DNA of 64,000 bases, taken from NCBI RefSeq assembly GCF_028613635.1, contig NZ_JAQRMY010000002.1, forward strand, positions 1-64,000, given 5' to 3'. The DNA comes from Devosia sp. ZB163. Its GTDB lineage: Bacteria; Pseudomonadota; Alphaproteobacteria; Rhizobiales; Devosiaceae. The notes beneath the pieces were generated by a model. That model was not told where the DNA came from and made no database searches. It saw only the letters and a program-made list of their open reading frames with translations. Made by a program: the position numbers and the translations under genes. This document shows, piece after piece, positions 34,740 to 43,156 of this stretch (within the stretch, counting starts at the first letter, position 1; each line of letters starts with the position of its first letter).

Positions 34740-35314
34740 GTGCAGGCCTCGCGGATGATCGCGGGCAGGGCTGTGATCTCGCTCGTGGTGCCGGAGAAGC
34801 TGGCCGTGTCGTAGAGGGTCAGCATCAGGTCGAAGGGTCCCTCGCCCGTGATCTCGAGCCAGTTCTGCGGTGCCAGGGTCTTGGAGACATAGAGCGCCAC
34901 CGATCCGTCGCCGGCGCGGCTGAGGCGGGCGCTGTGGAAATCGGTGGGGCCGTCCTCGCGGGCGATGGGCGCGCCGTCGTCGGGCGCCACGGGCACGAGG
35001 GTCCAGAAGCGCGCCGCCGGCGTGTTGCCGTCGATGCGGTAGCGGCAGCCGCGGTCGAGGCGGCGGTTGTCGCTGTCGGTGGTGGCGATGAACTGGATGC
35101 CCTCGCTGATGCCGAGCTCAAGGGAGCCCGAGCGGGCGATGAAGGCGCGGGTGTAGGGATCGGGCGAGGGGGTGCCGACGTCCTTCCATGCCTGCCAGGG
35201 GCCGATCGCGATGGCGCCGAACAGGCGGCCGTCGGTGAGGGCGTGCCAGCTGAGGCCGAAGCCGACCACCAGCGCGACCAGCAGCATCGCACCGATGTTT
35301 ACGAGAAAGCGCAA
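34736..35314 (-). CDS. DUF1214 domain protein, membrane anchored
   Basis: A 192-residue protein with one N-terminal helix (IGAMLLVALVVGFGLSWHAL) and a DUF1214 domain: YRIDGNTPAARFWTLVP, GSVALYVSKTLAPQNWLEI and the closing FDLMLTLYDT. The start is TTG at 35314, three bases after the PBP1A stop, so translation is likely coupled to that gene. It pairs with the DUF1254 gene that follows. Confidence 0.8.
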   Translation of the reverse strand: MRFLVNIGAMLLVALVVGFGLSWHALTDGRLFGAIAIGPWQAWKDVGTPSPDPYTRAFIARSGSLELGISEGIQFIATTDSDNRRLDRGCRYRIDGNTPAARFWTLVPVAPDDGAPIAREDGPTDFHSARLSRAGDGSVALYVSKTLAPQNWLEITGEGPFDLMLTLYDTASFSGTTSEITALPAIIREACT

Positions 35315-35317
35315 GGA

Positions 35318-37483
35318 TTACAGGCTCTTGGAAGGTGCGGCGGGGGCGACGGTGAGGGCGACCTGATTGGCGGCGCCACCCAGGGCGTTGTTGATGAGGT
35401 TGGCCATATCGAGCAGCTTCTGGGCGGCCCCCGGCTTGAGCCCGGGTGGACGCTCGACGGCCGGCACGGTCGGTTGTCCCTCGGGCGCGGCGTTGGCGAT
35501 CACGAATGGAGCGGGCTGGAACTTGACGCCTTCCACCGGCTTGATCTCGATATTGGTATGCGCATAGGCCATGAACTTCTGCCACGCGATCGTCGGAAGC
35601 GTGCCGCCGGTCAGTTCCCGGGTCATCTGGTAGTCGTCGTTGCCGAACCAGACGGCCGCAACGTAGTTGCCGGTGAAACCGCAGAACCACGCATCTCGGT
35701 AGGACGAGGTGGTCCCGGTCTTGCCCACCGAGGGGACGCCCTCGATCTGCGCGCGCCGTCCCGTGCCGGATTCGACCACCGCGCGCATCATGCGGTTCAT
35801 GTAGTTGACGGTCTGCTCGCTGACCACGCGTTCGCGCGGTGCGTCGGGATCGGCGTCGAACACCGGCTCGCCCGTCAGGGTCGAGATGCGGGTGATGCCG
35901 AAGGCCGGCGTCTTGTAGCCGTGGTTGGCGAACACGGCATAGGACGAGGCCATGTCGATGACGCTGACCGAGGCGGCGCCGAGCGCCAGCGAGCGGGTGA
36001 CGGGGAAATCGTTCTGCAGCCCGATCTTGCGGGCGAAGTCGGCGATCGGCTGCCGGCCGGTCTTGATCGAGAGGTTGACCGGGACGGTGTTGATCGACTG
36101 CTGGAAGGCCGAGATCAGGCTGATGCGGCCGACCGAGTTGCCGGAGTAGTTGCGCGGGCACCAGTTGCCGATGCACTGGGTGGCGCCGGAAACGATCGTG
36201 TCCGGATCGTATTCGGGGATCATCTCGAAGGCGGTGGCGTAGTCGAACAGCTTGAAGGCCGAGCCCGGCTGGCGATTGGGCACGATGGCGCGATTGAACT
36301 GGCTCTTGCCGTAGTCCATGCCGCCGACCATGGCCCGGATGGCACCATTGGGCTCGAGGACGACCATCGCCGCCTGCGACACGCGATACGCCTCGCCCTG
36401 CTCGCGCACGACCGAAGTCACCGCGTCCTCGGCGTAGGACTGCAGCACCGGATCGATCGTGGTGCGGACGACGAAGGTATTGGACCGGCTGCCGCTGGCC
36501 TCGATGATCTTCTTGGACTCCTCGAACGCGTAGTCGAGGAAGTAGTTGGGGGAGTTCGCCTCCTCCGAGCGGTCCACCGGAACGGCGGGGCTGCGACGGG
36601 CGGCCGCGACCTGCCCCTCGGTGAGGAACCCGGCATCGACGAGGTTGGAAAGCACGAGGTTGGCGCGACCGCGGGCGGCCGCGATGTCGACGTGCGGCGC
36701 ATATCGGGTCGGCGCCTTGAACAGGCCCGCCAGCATGGCGGACTCGGCGAGCGTGATCTCGGTGACCTTCTTGCCGAAGTAGAACTCGGACGCCGCCGCG
36801 GCACCGAAGGCGCCGCCGCCCATGTAGGCGCGGTCGAAATAGAGCTTGAGGATCTCGTCCTTGGTGTAGTGCCACTCGAGCCAGACCGAGAGGTACGCTT
36901 CCTTGATCTTGCGCTCGAGCGTGCGCTCGGACGAGAGGAAGAGGTTCTTGGCCAGCTGCTGGGTGATCGACGAGCCGCCCTGCAGCGAGGCATCGCCCTG
37001 CGCGTTGCTCATCAGCGCGCGCAGCGTGCCGACGACGTCGATGCCCCAGTGCTCGTAGAAGCGCCGGTCTTCGGTGGCGAGCGTCGCCTTGACGAGATAG
37101 TCGGGCAGCTTGTCGAGCGGGTAGGAATCGTCGGAGCGGATGCCGCGGCGGCCGACTTCGTTGCCGTAGCGATCAAGGAAGGTGACGGCGTAGTCCTCGA
37201 CCTTGTTGAAGCGGCCGGTCGCCGTGGCGTCGAACGCCGGCAGCGCGAGCGCGGTGACCAGCACCATGCCGATGGCGGCAAAGCTCAGCACATCGGAGAA
37301 GATTTCGACGAAGAAGCGCTTGAAGCCGGAGACGCGGAAGCGGGAGAAAAAGTCCTCGACAACGGTGTAGACACGCCCCACCGACTGGCCGAACTCGTAC
37401 ATGGCGGAGTCCAGCCAGGCATCCGCAGCCAGCATGCGGGTTTTCTTGCGCCGCTTCTCTTTGTGGTAGAACGGATCCTGCAC
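35318..37483 (-). CDS. pbpC-like (mrcA): Penicillin-binding protein 1A (bifunctional peptidoglycan synthase)
   Basis: A class A penicillin-binding protein of 721 residues that polymerises and cross-links peptidoglycan. One membrane helix (VLSFAAIGMVLVTALALPAF) is followed by the glycosyltransferase domain (ATEDRRFYEHWGID with the catalytic Glu, then GGSSITQQLAKNL). The transpeptidase domain shows SxxK as GSAFKLFDY, SxN as QQSINTVP and KTG as VGKTGTTSSY. The GTG at 37483 has GGAG six bases upstream, which favours it over the TTG at 37486. It is the first gene of a run with DUF1214 and DUF1254. The symbol is uncertain; the class is not. Confidence 0.9.
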   Translation of the reverse strand: MQDPFYHKEKRRKKTRMLAADAWLDSAMYEFGQSVGRVYTVVEDFFSRFRVSGFKRFFVEIFSDVLSFAAIGMVLVTALALPAFDATATGRFNKVEDYAVTFLDRYGNEVGRRGIRSDDSYPLDKLPDYLVKATLATEDRRFYEHWGIDVVGTLRALMSNAQGDASLQGGSSITQQLAKNLFLSSERTLERKIKEAYLSVWLEWHYTKDEILKLYFDRAYMGGGAFGAAAASEFYFGKKVTEITLAESAMLAGLFKAPTRYAPHVDIAAARGRANLVLSNLVDAGFLTEGQVAAARRSPAVPVDRSEEANSPNYFLDYAFEESKKIIEASGSRSNTFVVRTTIDPVLQSYAEDAVTSVVREQGEAYRVSQAAMVVLEPNGAIRAMVGGMDYGKSQFNRAIVPNRQPGSAFKLFDYATAFEMIPEYDPDTIVSGATQCIGNWCPRNYSGNSVGRISLISAFQQSINTVPVNLSIKTGRQPIADFARKIGLQNDFPVTRSLALGAASVSVIDMASSYAVFANHGYKTPAFGITRISTLTGEPVFDADPDAPRERVVSEQTVNYMNRMMRAVVESGTGRRAQIEGVPSVGKTGTTSSYRDAWFCGFTGNYVAAVWFGNDDYQMTRELTGGTLPTIAWQKFMAYAHTNIEIKPVEGVKFQPAPFVIANAAPEGQPTVPAVERPPGLKPGAAQKLLDMANLINNALGGAANQVALTVAPAAPSKSL

Positions 37484-37592
37484 CAAACGCTCCGCAGGGC
37501 CCGAAAACGGGCCTTCGCCGAAAACAGCTAACAGATAGCCGATTTCGGCGAAAAACGAAACGCCGGCAAGGGCGTTCTGACCCTAGTCCCGG

Positions 37593-38258
37593 TTAGTTGA
37601 AGTGGTAGTTCACACCCGCGCGGATCGAGTGATCGGCGAAGTCGGCAGTGGTGACGTTGACCAGGTCGTAAATCTTGGTGCCGAAGCTGGTGTAGCGGTA
37701 CTCGAGGTTGGCCGAGACGCTGTCAGCCAGAGCAACTTCGACACCGGCGCCGATCGTGTAGCCGATATGGGTCTGCGTCTCGGTGACGTTGCTGCCGTCG
37801 GTCACGCTAGCCGTGGTGGCTGCAATGCCGCCCAGCGCGTACGGGACGATGCCGTTGAGGTCGAGGCCGATGCGGGACGTGACCGAACCGCTCCAATCGA
37901 GAGCAATGGCGTAGGAATCGTTGTCGGAGGAGGCGCTGTTGTAGGCGATATCAACGCTGTACCCGCCGACCACGTTGTCGGTCAGGTGGAAGTTGTAGCC
38001 CGCCTGCACGCCAACGAGGTAGCCCGCATACTCGGCTTCGTAGGGGGAGATGATGAGGAAGTTGTCGGTGGTGGTCAGATCGCCTGCGGCGTATCCGGCG
38101 AAGATACCGGCATAGAAGCCATCCCAGTTCGACGAGGCGACGGCCTGTTCCGGCGCTGCCGAAACGAGAAGGTCGGCGGCCTGGGCGGCGCCGGAGAACA
38201 GCGCAAAGGACGCGGCGGAAAGCAGAAGTGCATTACGGAAAGACAACGTTACCCTCAT
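37593..38258 (-). CDS. Outer-membrane beta-barrel protein (Omp25/RopB type)
   Basis: A 221-residue protein with a signal peptide (LLLSAASFALFSGAAQA, cut before ADLLVS) and an eight-stranded barrel. The first strand is SNWDGFYAGIFAGYAAG, typical of small porin-like proteins of Rhizobiales. Later strands are GYLVGVQAGYNFHL and ANLEYRYTSFGTK, and the end is RAGVNYHFN. The last residue is Asn rather than the usual Phe. The ATG at 38258 was chosen to give the signal peptide. Confidence 0.85.
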   Translation of the reverse strand: MRVTLSFRNALLLSAASFALFSGAAQAADLLVSAAPEQAVASSNWDGFYAGIFAGYAAGDLTTTDNFLIISPYEAEYAGYLVGVQAGYNFHLTDNVVGGYSVDIAYNSASSDNDSYAIALDWSGSVTSRIGLDLNGIVPYALGGIAATTASVTDGSNVTETQTHIGYTIGAGVEVALADSVSANLEYRYTSFGTKIYDLVNVTTADFADHSIRAGVNYHFN

Positions 38259-38428
38259 ATAAATCAAGTCGCTATCCGTAGGTGATTCTCGGCGCGCGGC
38301 TGCGCTATACTGGCAAGCAGGTGCCGGAGGCGTGCTGGTGTGACACATCGGCCACAAGGCGTCGTGGCGCGTGGCTTCGCGCCCCGGTTGTGCTACCCAG
38401 TCCCCGACCGAATTGCTGAAAGTGCCCG

Positions 38429-38884
38429 ATGCCGTTCTGGGAAGAAAAGACGCTCGAAGAGATGACGCCGGCAGAGTGGGAATCGCTCTGCGACGGCTGC
38501 GGGCGCTGCTGCCTGATGAAGCTCGAGGACGAGGATACCGGCGATATCTACGTCTCGGACGTGCGTTGCCGGCTGCTCGACGGCGAGAGCTGCAAGTGCA
38601 CGGACTATCCCAACCGGCTCAAGGTCGTGCCCGACTGCATCAAGCTGACGCCCGAGAACGTGCGCACGATCGAGTGGATCCCGGTGACCTGCGCCTATCG
38701 CCGCATCGCCGAAGGCAAGGGCCTCGCCTGGTGGCACCCGCTGGTGTCGGGTGACCCCGACACCGTCGTTGCCGTTGGTGTGTCCGTCCGCGGCCGGACC
38801 GTGCCCGAGCAATCGGTGAAGCCGGGTGAGTGGGAAGAGCACGTGGCCGACTGGCCCAACTGGGAGCCGCCGGAGGACATCTAG
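38429..38884 (+). CDS. ycgN: YcgN/UPF0260 cysteine-cluster protein
   Basis: A 151-residue cytoplasmic protein of the YkgJ/UPF0260 group. The start [20 protein letters not shown] and the cysteine cluster [14 protein letters not shown] are diagnostic. Further cysteines lie in [17 protein letters not shown] and PDCIKLTP, so a metal or Fe-S site is expected. The exact role is unknown. It stands alone on the plus strand, divergent from the barrel gene. Confidence 0.9.
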   Translation: MPFWEEKTLEEMTPAEWESLCDGCGRCCLMKLEDEDTGDIYVSDVRCRLLDGESCKCTDYPNRLKVVPDCIKLTPENVRTIEWIPVTCAYRRIAEGKGLAWWHPLVSGDPDTVVAVGVSVRGRTVPEQSVKPGEWEEHVADWPNWEPPEDI

Positions 38885-38967
38885 GGATCGCACGCGCCAC
38901 GCAGGGTTGGGCGTCCTCCAGCTACGGAAGCATTGCAGTACACGCGACGAACGGGTTTCCCGAGGTG

Positions 38968-39879
38968 CTAGAGGTGAAAGTCACCCGAGGCTTCCGGCTG
39001 ATAGATCAACCGGTCGATCAGAATGCGTCGAGTGCGACTTGAAACCACCCAGTCGATAGCGTCGCCTTTTCGATAGCCCAGGATCGCGGCGCCCAGGTCG
39101 GACAGGACCGACAGCTTCCCGGAGCGTTCGTCGGCATCCTGCGGATAGACGAGGGACACTTCCCTTTCTTCGTCGTCCAGCTGCAGCACGACCCTTGAGT
39201 TCATTGTCACGACATCCTGCGCGACGCGCTCGGGAGCGACGACGATGGCTCGTTCGATTTCGTGTTCAAGTTCGACGACTGCGGGCCCATGCTCGAGCTC
39301 GATCAGTTCCTGAAGCCGGGATTGGTCCATCTCGGTGATGTAGATGTCGGTCGCCTCTGCCATGGCGCCTTCACGCAGGAGCCGGCGATACCGGCCAGCG
39401 GTCATGGATAGCGACTTGAGCGTCGACGTCTCGCTCCTGGCAAGGAAACCGCAGCGCTCGAAGGCCTTCAGCGAGCGCGTGTTGTCCGGGTGGATTTTCG
39501 CGATCACGGTCTCTGCTCGCATTTCGAGGAAAGCGAGCTTCAAACCTTCGCGGATGGTGCTTGAGCCGATCCTGCGACCCCAGTTGTCGTGGTCTCCGAT
39601 GACCAGAACGATCTCATAGTCACGGCCTGTCCTGACCAGACGGACGAAGCCGACAGGCCTGTCATCTCGATCGTGGGCCATGAAGAAGCGGCCGCCCTGA
39701 TTGAACAGGTGTGTCAGGATCGGCATCTGAGTTCGATCTATGGCCTGTGCGATGAACCGAGACACACTACGTGAATCGCTGAGGTGGCGGGTGACGCGTT
39801 CATCCTCCAGCCAGTCCATCAGGATCAGTGCGTGTGCCCGCGTGATCTCCGGACACAACGAAACAAAAGGCTTCTTCAT
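38968..39879 (-). CDS. Fused GNAT acetyltransferase and Rnk-type regulator
   Basis: A 303-residue two-domain protein. Residues about 1-165 form a GNAT acetyltransferase: HDRDDRPVGFVRLV, acetyl-CoA loop GDHDNWGRRIGSSTIREG and NTRSLKAFERCGF. Residues about 180-303 match Rnk, a GreA/B-like protein that touches RNA polymerase: PERVAQDVVTMNSRVVLQ, VSLVYPQDAD, KLSVLSDLGAAILGYRKGD and the closing LIYQPEASGDFHL. The ATG at 39879 has AAGG upstream; a GTG at 39888 is an alternative. The fusion suggests acetylation guided to or controlled by the transcription machinery, which is inference. Confidence 0.82.
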   Translation of the reverse strand: MKKPFVSLCPEITRAHALILMDWLEDERVTRHLSDSRSVSRFIAQAIDRTQMPILTHLFNQGGRFFMAHDRDDRPVGFVRLVRTGRDYEIVLVIGDHDNWGRRIGSSTIREGLKLAFLEMRAETVIAKIHPDNTRSLKAFERCGFLARSETSTLKSLSMTAGRYRRLLREGAMAEATDIYITEMDQSRLQELIELEHGPAVVELEHEIERAIVVAPERVAQDVVTMNSRVVLQLDDEEREVSLVYPQDADERSGKLSVLSDLGAAILGYRKGDAIDWVVSSRTRRILIDRLIYQPEASGDFHL

Positions 39880-40449
39880 CTTCGCCACCTTGGTCGCAAG
39901 AATGAAAGCCTGTCACGGCCAGGGCCGTGCTGGTTCTTTCGGGTCAGTGCTAAATTCGGAAAGCACACCCTACCAAAGATCCACTCGCAAAGGCCAGACG
40001 TCCGCATCGTGCCAGGCAGCCCTCAGAAGCGGTCACTGCGACTGTCCGCCATGCGCCAGACGCGGACTCTTGATTTGGGACTGAGCCAAGGTCATTCTGG
40101 TCAGCGCGAACTCTTCGCTCTGGAGCACTCCATGCGAGCCTACTGATCCAAGGCAACGACGCCACCCGGGCAACGAGCGCTTGTGCTCGCCCTGGATTCG
40201 GCGCGACTGCCATGGATCAGATCGTTCTCTGGGTTGAACTCGCTGCCCCAATCGCAATAGCCGCCCTCGCCATCGGTCGTGCACCGCCGGCCAAGGACTG
40301 AGTTCGAACGCTACGAGCGCATGGTCACTGCACGCCCTGGGCGAGCAGCGATACCGCCTCCTCGCCCAAGGCCGCCTCTGGCGGTGCGGCGGGCGGCCCG
40401 ACCCTTCCGGAACACTGATCCCACTCAAAATCCATTTGAGGGGATGACT
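39880..40449. other. Intergenic region, 570 bases
   Basis: No convincing gene. The base composition is lower in GC than nearby genes and frames are broken. A 29-codon frame at 40213-40302 (MDQIVLWVELAAPIAIAALAIG...) would encode one membrane helix, but it has no ribosome site. The stretch may hold decayed coding DNA. Confidence 0.5.
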
Positions 40450-41010
40450 ATGCTTGACGTGACGATCGGCGCGGTGGCGCTGCGACTGCAGACCGAACCT
40501 GGCCTCTTCTCTCCGCAACGGCCAGATGCCGGCACACTGGCAATGCTCTCACGGATCACCTTCGATCCACACGACAAGGTCCTCGACCTAGGTTGCGGCT
40601 ACGGCCTGGTGGGCATTCTGGCCGCCCACCACGCTTCTCCAGCGCAGGTGATCATGCTCGACAACGACCCAAGGGCGGTGGCGGTCGCCCGTCGCAACGC
40701 CGAGGCCAACGGGGTGCCCGCCGTGACGGTGGCGCTGTCCGATGGCTTCAGGGACACGCGGGAGACCGGCTTCACCAAGATCATCTCGAACCCGCCCTAC
40801 CATGTCGATTTCTCCGTTCCCCGGCACTTCATCGAGAAGGGCTTCAACCGGCTGGTGCTGGGCGGGACGATGTGGATGGTCACCAAAAGACGCGATTGGT
40901 ACCGCAACAAGCTCGGCGCGATCTTCGGCGGCTGCCGGGTGCACGAGATAGACGGATACTATGTGTTCGAGGCCACCAGGCGTCGATCGACCTACGCTCG
41001 GTGGCGCTAG
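40450..41010 (+). CDS. Class I SAM-dependent methyltransferase (RsmC/RlmG-like domain)
   Basis: A 186-residue enzyme with the MTS domain of rRNA guanine methyltransferases. Motif I is VLDLGCGYGLVG, followed by VIMLDNDPRAVAVARRNAE, and the N6/N2-type catalytic loop is SNPPYH. It is half the length of RsmC and lacks its N-terminal domain. The ATG at 40450 has GAGGGG 7 bases upstream and was preferred to an ATG at 40444 and to a longer open frame from 40279 whose sequence is not protein-like. The substrate is unknown; RNA is likely. Confidence 0.78.
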   Translation: MLDVTIGAVALRLQTEPGLFSPQRPDAGTLAMLSRITFDPHDKVLDLGCGYGLVGILAAHHASPAQVIMLDNDPRAVAVARRNAEANGVPAVTVALSDGFRDTRETGFTKIISNPPYHVDFSVPRHFIEKGFNRLVLGGTMWMVTKRRDWYRNKLGAIFGGCRVHEIDGYYVFEATRRRSTYARWR

Positions 41011-41326
41011 GGGCTCTGGTCGGATTGCCGGCCTGTGACAGACGACCGCTCTGGGCCGGGAGCGGTCCATTCAGCACCCCGGGCACAAGCGCTGTGTGCG
41101 GGCCTGCGTAGCCGTATTGTGGCTATTGCACTATTCGTCACGTCCTCAAGCTTCCAGCCTTTGTCGAAGTGATGACAGTAGAATTACCAAGGCCACGGAG
41201 TAGTATGGCTTATGTGTCGGCAATATTCGGTGGGCATCCTGTTGATTGCCCCATCTTCAAGGGCGCATACTTGCCTCCGCAATGTAACGCTGCGGCCGGC
41301 TCATCGCGTCAACACAGGAGGGTGGA
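41011..41326. other. Intergenic region, 316 bases
   Basis: No gene seen. It begins with a perfect 8-base hairpin (GACCGCTC / GAGCGGTC, 41044-41067) that may weakly terminate the methyltransferase transcript but lacks a T-run. The rest is of low GC content. Confidence 0.5.
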
Positions 41327-41593
41327 ATGCCGACAGTTATTGGTCACCACGACATCACGAAGGGCGCGAAACACTGGCTCGACTCGCCAAAACGCAAAGA
41401 GCTTTTTGGCTCGATCGGCGTGACCAATATTCGAACATTCGTTGATCCGCAAAATCCGACACGGGTAGCCATCATGATGGATGTTCCGGATATGGATGCG
41501 CTGGCGAAGGTGATGCAAAGCCAGGCAGCCCAGGATGCAATGGACTACGATGGCGTGGTGCCGGAGTCCGTGGTGATCCTGGTGGAATCGTAA
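41327..41593 (+). CDS. Small conserved-type protein of unknown function
   Basis: An 88-residue cytoplasmic protein: MPTVIGHHDITKGAKHW, then GVTNIRTFVDPQNPTRVAI, MMDVPDMDALAKVMQSQAA and the closing VVPESVVILVES. The alternation of strands and one amphipathic helix suggests a dimeric alpha/beta (ferredoxin-like) barrel such as ABM-type small proteins. A good ribosome site (AGGAGGGTGGA) precedes the ATG. I cannot name the family. Confidence 0.65.
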   Translation: MPTVIGHHDITKGAKHWLDSPKRKELFGSIGVTNIRTFVDPQNPTRVAIMMDVPDMDALAKVMQSQAAQDAMDYDGVVPESVVILVES

Positions 41594-41994
41594 GTGGCAG
41601 TGGAGCCGCAACTGGGTGGCTGCGCAATGCGGCTACCGGGCGGAGGCATCAGCTAGCTGCAACATGGCGGGCGCAGTGGGGCGGTCAGCCTTATCCCCAA
41701 TCCGCAGCTCTTTTCGTTCTGGTGGTAGCTTTGCGGAATGCGACCAACCAACAAATCCGGGCGCCTGCCATGGCAGCGTGGAGATTGCTGCGTCCGCTGG
41801 CGATGATGTCCGGTTCGGGCCAAGAGCTGCCGCTGGGGAACGTCCGTTCAGCGCCAATTGCGTACAGCCACACCCCTACCATTATTCGGGTCCCACTTGG
41901 CCATTGCCACTAAATCCCTGGGGAGCCAGAATATCGGTTCCCCTCGCACCGGACGCCTCGCAAGCGGCACGATCGTCATGGCAAAGGGTGAACC
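41594..41994. other. Intergenic region, about 400 bases
   Basis: No supported gene. Short broken frames only. The middle part (41770-41860) resembles the non-coding filler seen in related genomes rather than a decayed recognisable gene. Confidence 0.5.
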
Positions 41995-43011
41995 ATGAGC
42001 GAACTCACGCCGCCCCAGCCGCAGCCCCCCGAGCCGCTCAGGCGTGACCGGCGGATCGTCTGGACCGTGATCGCCTCAGCAATGCTGCATGCAGGGGTGC
42101 TGGTGTTTCTGCTCTGGCAGCCGCTGCCTGACCGCGCCGAAGCCGCACCGTCGCCCGCCATCGACGTTGAGCTGGTGCGGCCGCCGGAGGCGGTCAGCAC
42201 CAGTTCGACGCCTGTTGAGGAGCCCGAGGAGGAGGCTTCGGCGGCGACGTCGCCGCCAGCCGAGACGACCTCGGTGGAACCGCCGCCGCCGGCCGAGACG
42301 ACCTCGGAGGAACCGCCGCCGCCTGAGCAGGCAGCCGGTCCAACTCCATCGGCGGCGGAGGCATCCGCGCCCGAAATGCCATCCGGGACGGCGGCGCCAG
42401 AGACCGCATCCGAGGCTGCCACCGCAGCATCGGAGCCGGTGCGGGGTTCGGAGACCTCAGCAGAGGTAGCCCCGATACCGCTGTCGCGCCCCAGAGTGAG
42501 GGGGCTGACTGCCCCGGCCAGCGTGCCGGATGAAGCCGTCTCCGCAGTTACGGCCGACACTGGCGAGATGGCGGAAGGAACAGCCCCGCCTGCTGCGTCG
42601 GCACAGCCCGATGTCGCGACCCTCAAGCTGGGCGCGCTGCGCAATGCCGAACGCTTCTATCTCAAGGCGATGCTGAGTGATCCCAGCATGGCGCGGGCGC
42701 GCGCGATGATCGAAACGCTGCCGCCCGAAAAGCGGCTGCCGCAAACCTGCAATATTGAGGCCCTGGCCCAGGTCGGCAACGCCGGGGAAGGCTTCGCGCC
42801 CGACGTGGTGATGGCGGAAGCCTATGCCAGGGCGGAGAAAACAGGCACGCGCGTCGCAGCGAGCGGCGCGATCTTCCGCTCCGGAGAAAGGTGGTATGGC
42901 CTCGCCTTCGACTGCACGCTCAGCGACGACCTCTCCAGTGTCACTGCGTTTTCCTATCGGCTCGGCGCCGACGTGACGGACGCGGTGCTTGCTCGACTGA
43001 GCAGGACCTAG
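41995..43011 (+). CDS. TonB-like N-terminus fused to a DUF930 domain
   Basis: A 338-residue envelope protein. A short cytoplasmic N-terminus is followed by one helix (IVWTVIASAMLHAGVLVFLLW) and IDVELV, the usual layout of TonB/TolA-type anchors. Residues about 60-170 are a Pro/Glu/Ala/Ser-rich linker (EEPPPPEQAAGPTPSA). The C-terminal 130 residues are a DUF930 domain: MLSDPSMARARAMIETLPPE, QTCNIEALAQVG, FAPDVVMAEAYA and GERWYGLAFDC. There is no ExbB/ExbD gene nearby. Function unknown; a TonB-like span of the periplasm is inferred from layout only. Confidence 0.75.
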   Translation: MSELTPPQPQPPEPLRRDRRIVWTVIASAMLHAGVLVFLLWQPLPDRAEAAPSPAIDVELVRPPEAVSTSSTPVEEPEEEASAATSPPAETTSVEPPPPAETTSEEPPPPEQAAGPTPSAAEASAPEMPSGTAAPETASEAATAASEPVRGSETSAEVAPIPLSRPRVRGLTAPASVPDEAVSAVTADTGEMAEGTAPPAASAQPDVATLKLGALRNAERFYLKAMLSDPSMARARAMIETLPPEKRLPQTCNIEALAQVGNAGEGFAPDVVMAEAYARAEKTGTRVAASGAIFRSGERWYGLAFDCTLSDDLSSVTAFSYRLGADVTDAVLARLSRT

Positions 43012-43156
43012 CCAGGACGGCAGACGCTGGGTTCAAGCACGCCGCCGCACGATCGCGTCCAGTACAGCACTCGGTCCTCGCCGGCCTTTCAGGTGTCGTC
43101 GAGGGCAGTGGGGAGTAGCCTTCGCAGGAGCGGACCGTTCGGCAGGTCGTAACGGT

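Noticed and set aside
40213-40302. 29-residue membrane peptide gene
   Set aside because: No ribosome site and no supporting context; one hydrophobic stretch of this length can occur by chance.
40279-40449. Longer N-terminus for the methyltransferase
   Set aside because: The upstream frame is low-complexity Arg/Pro-rich and not protein-like; a good ribosome site supports 40450.
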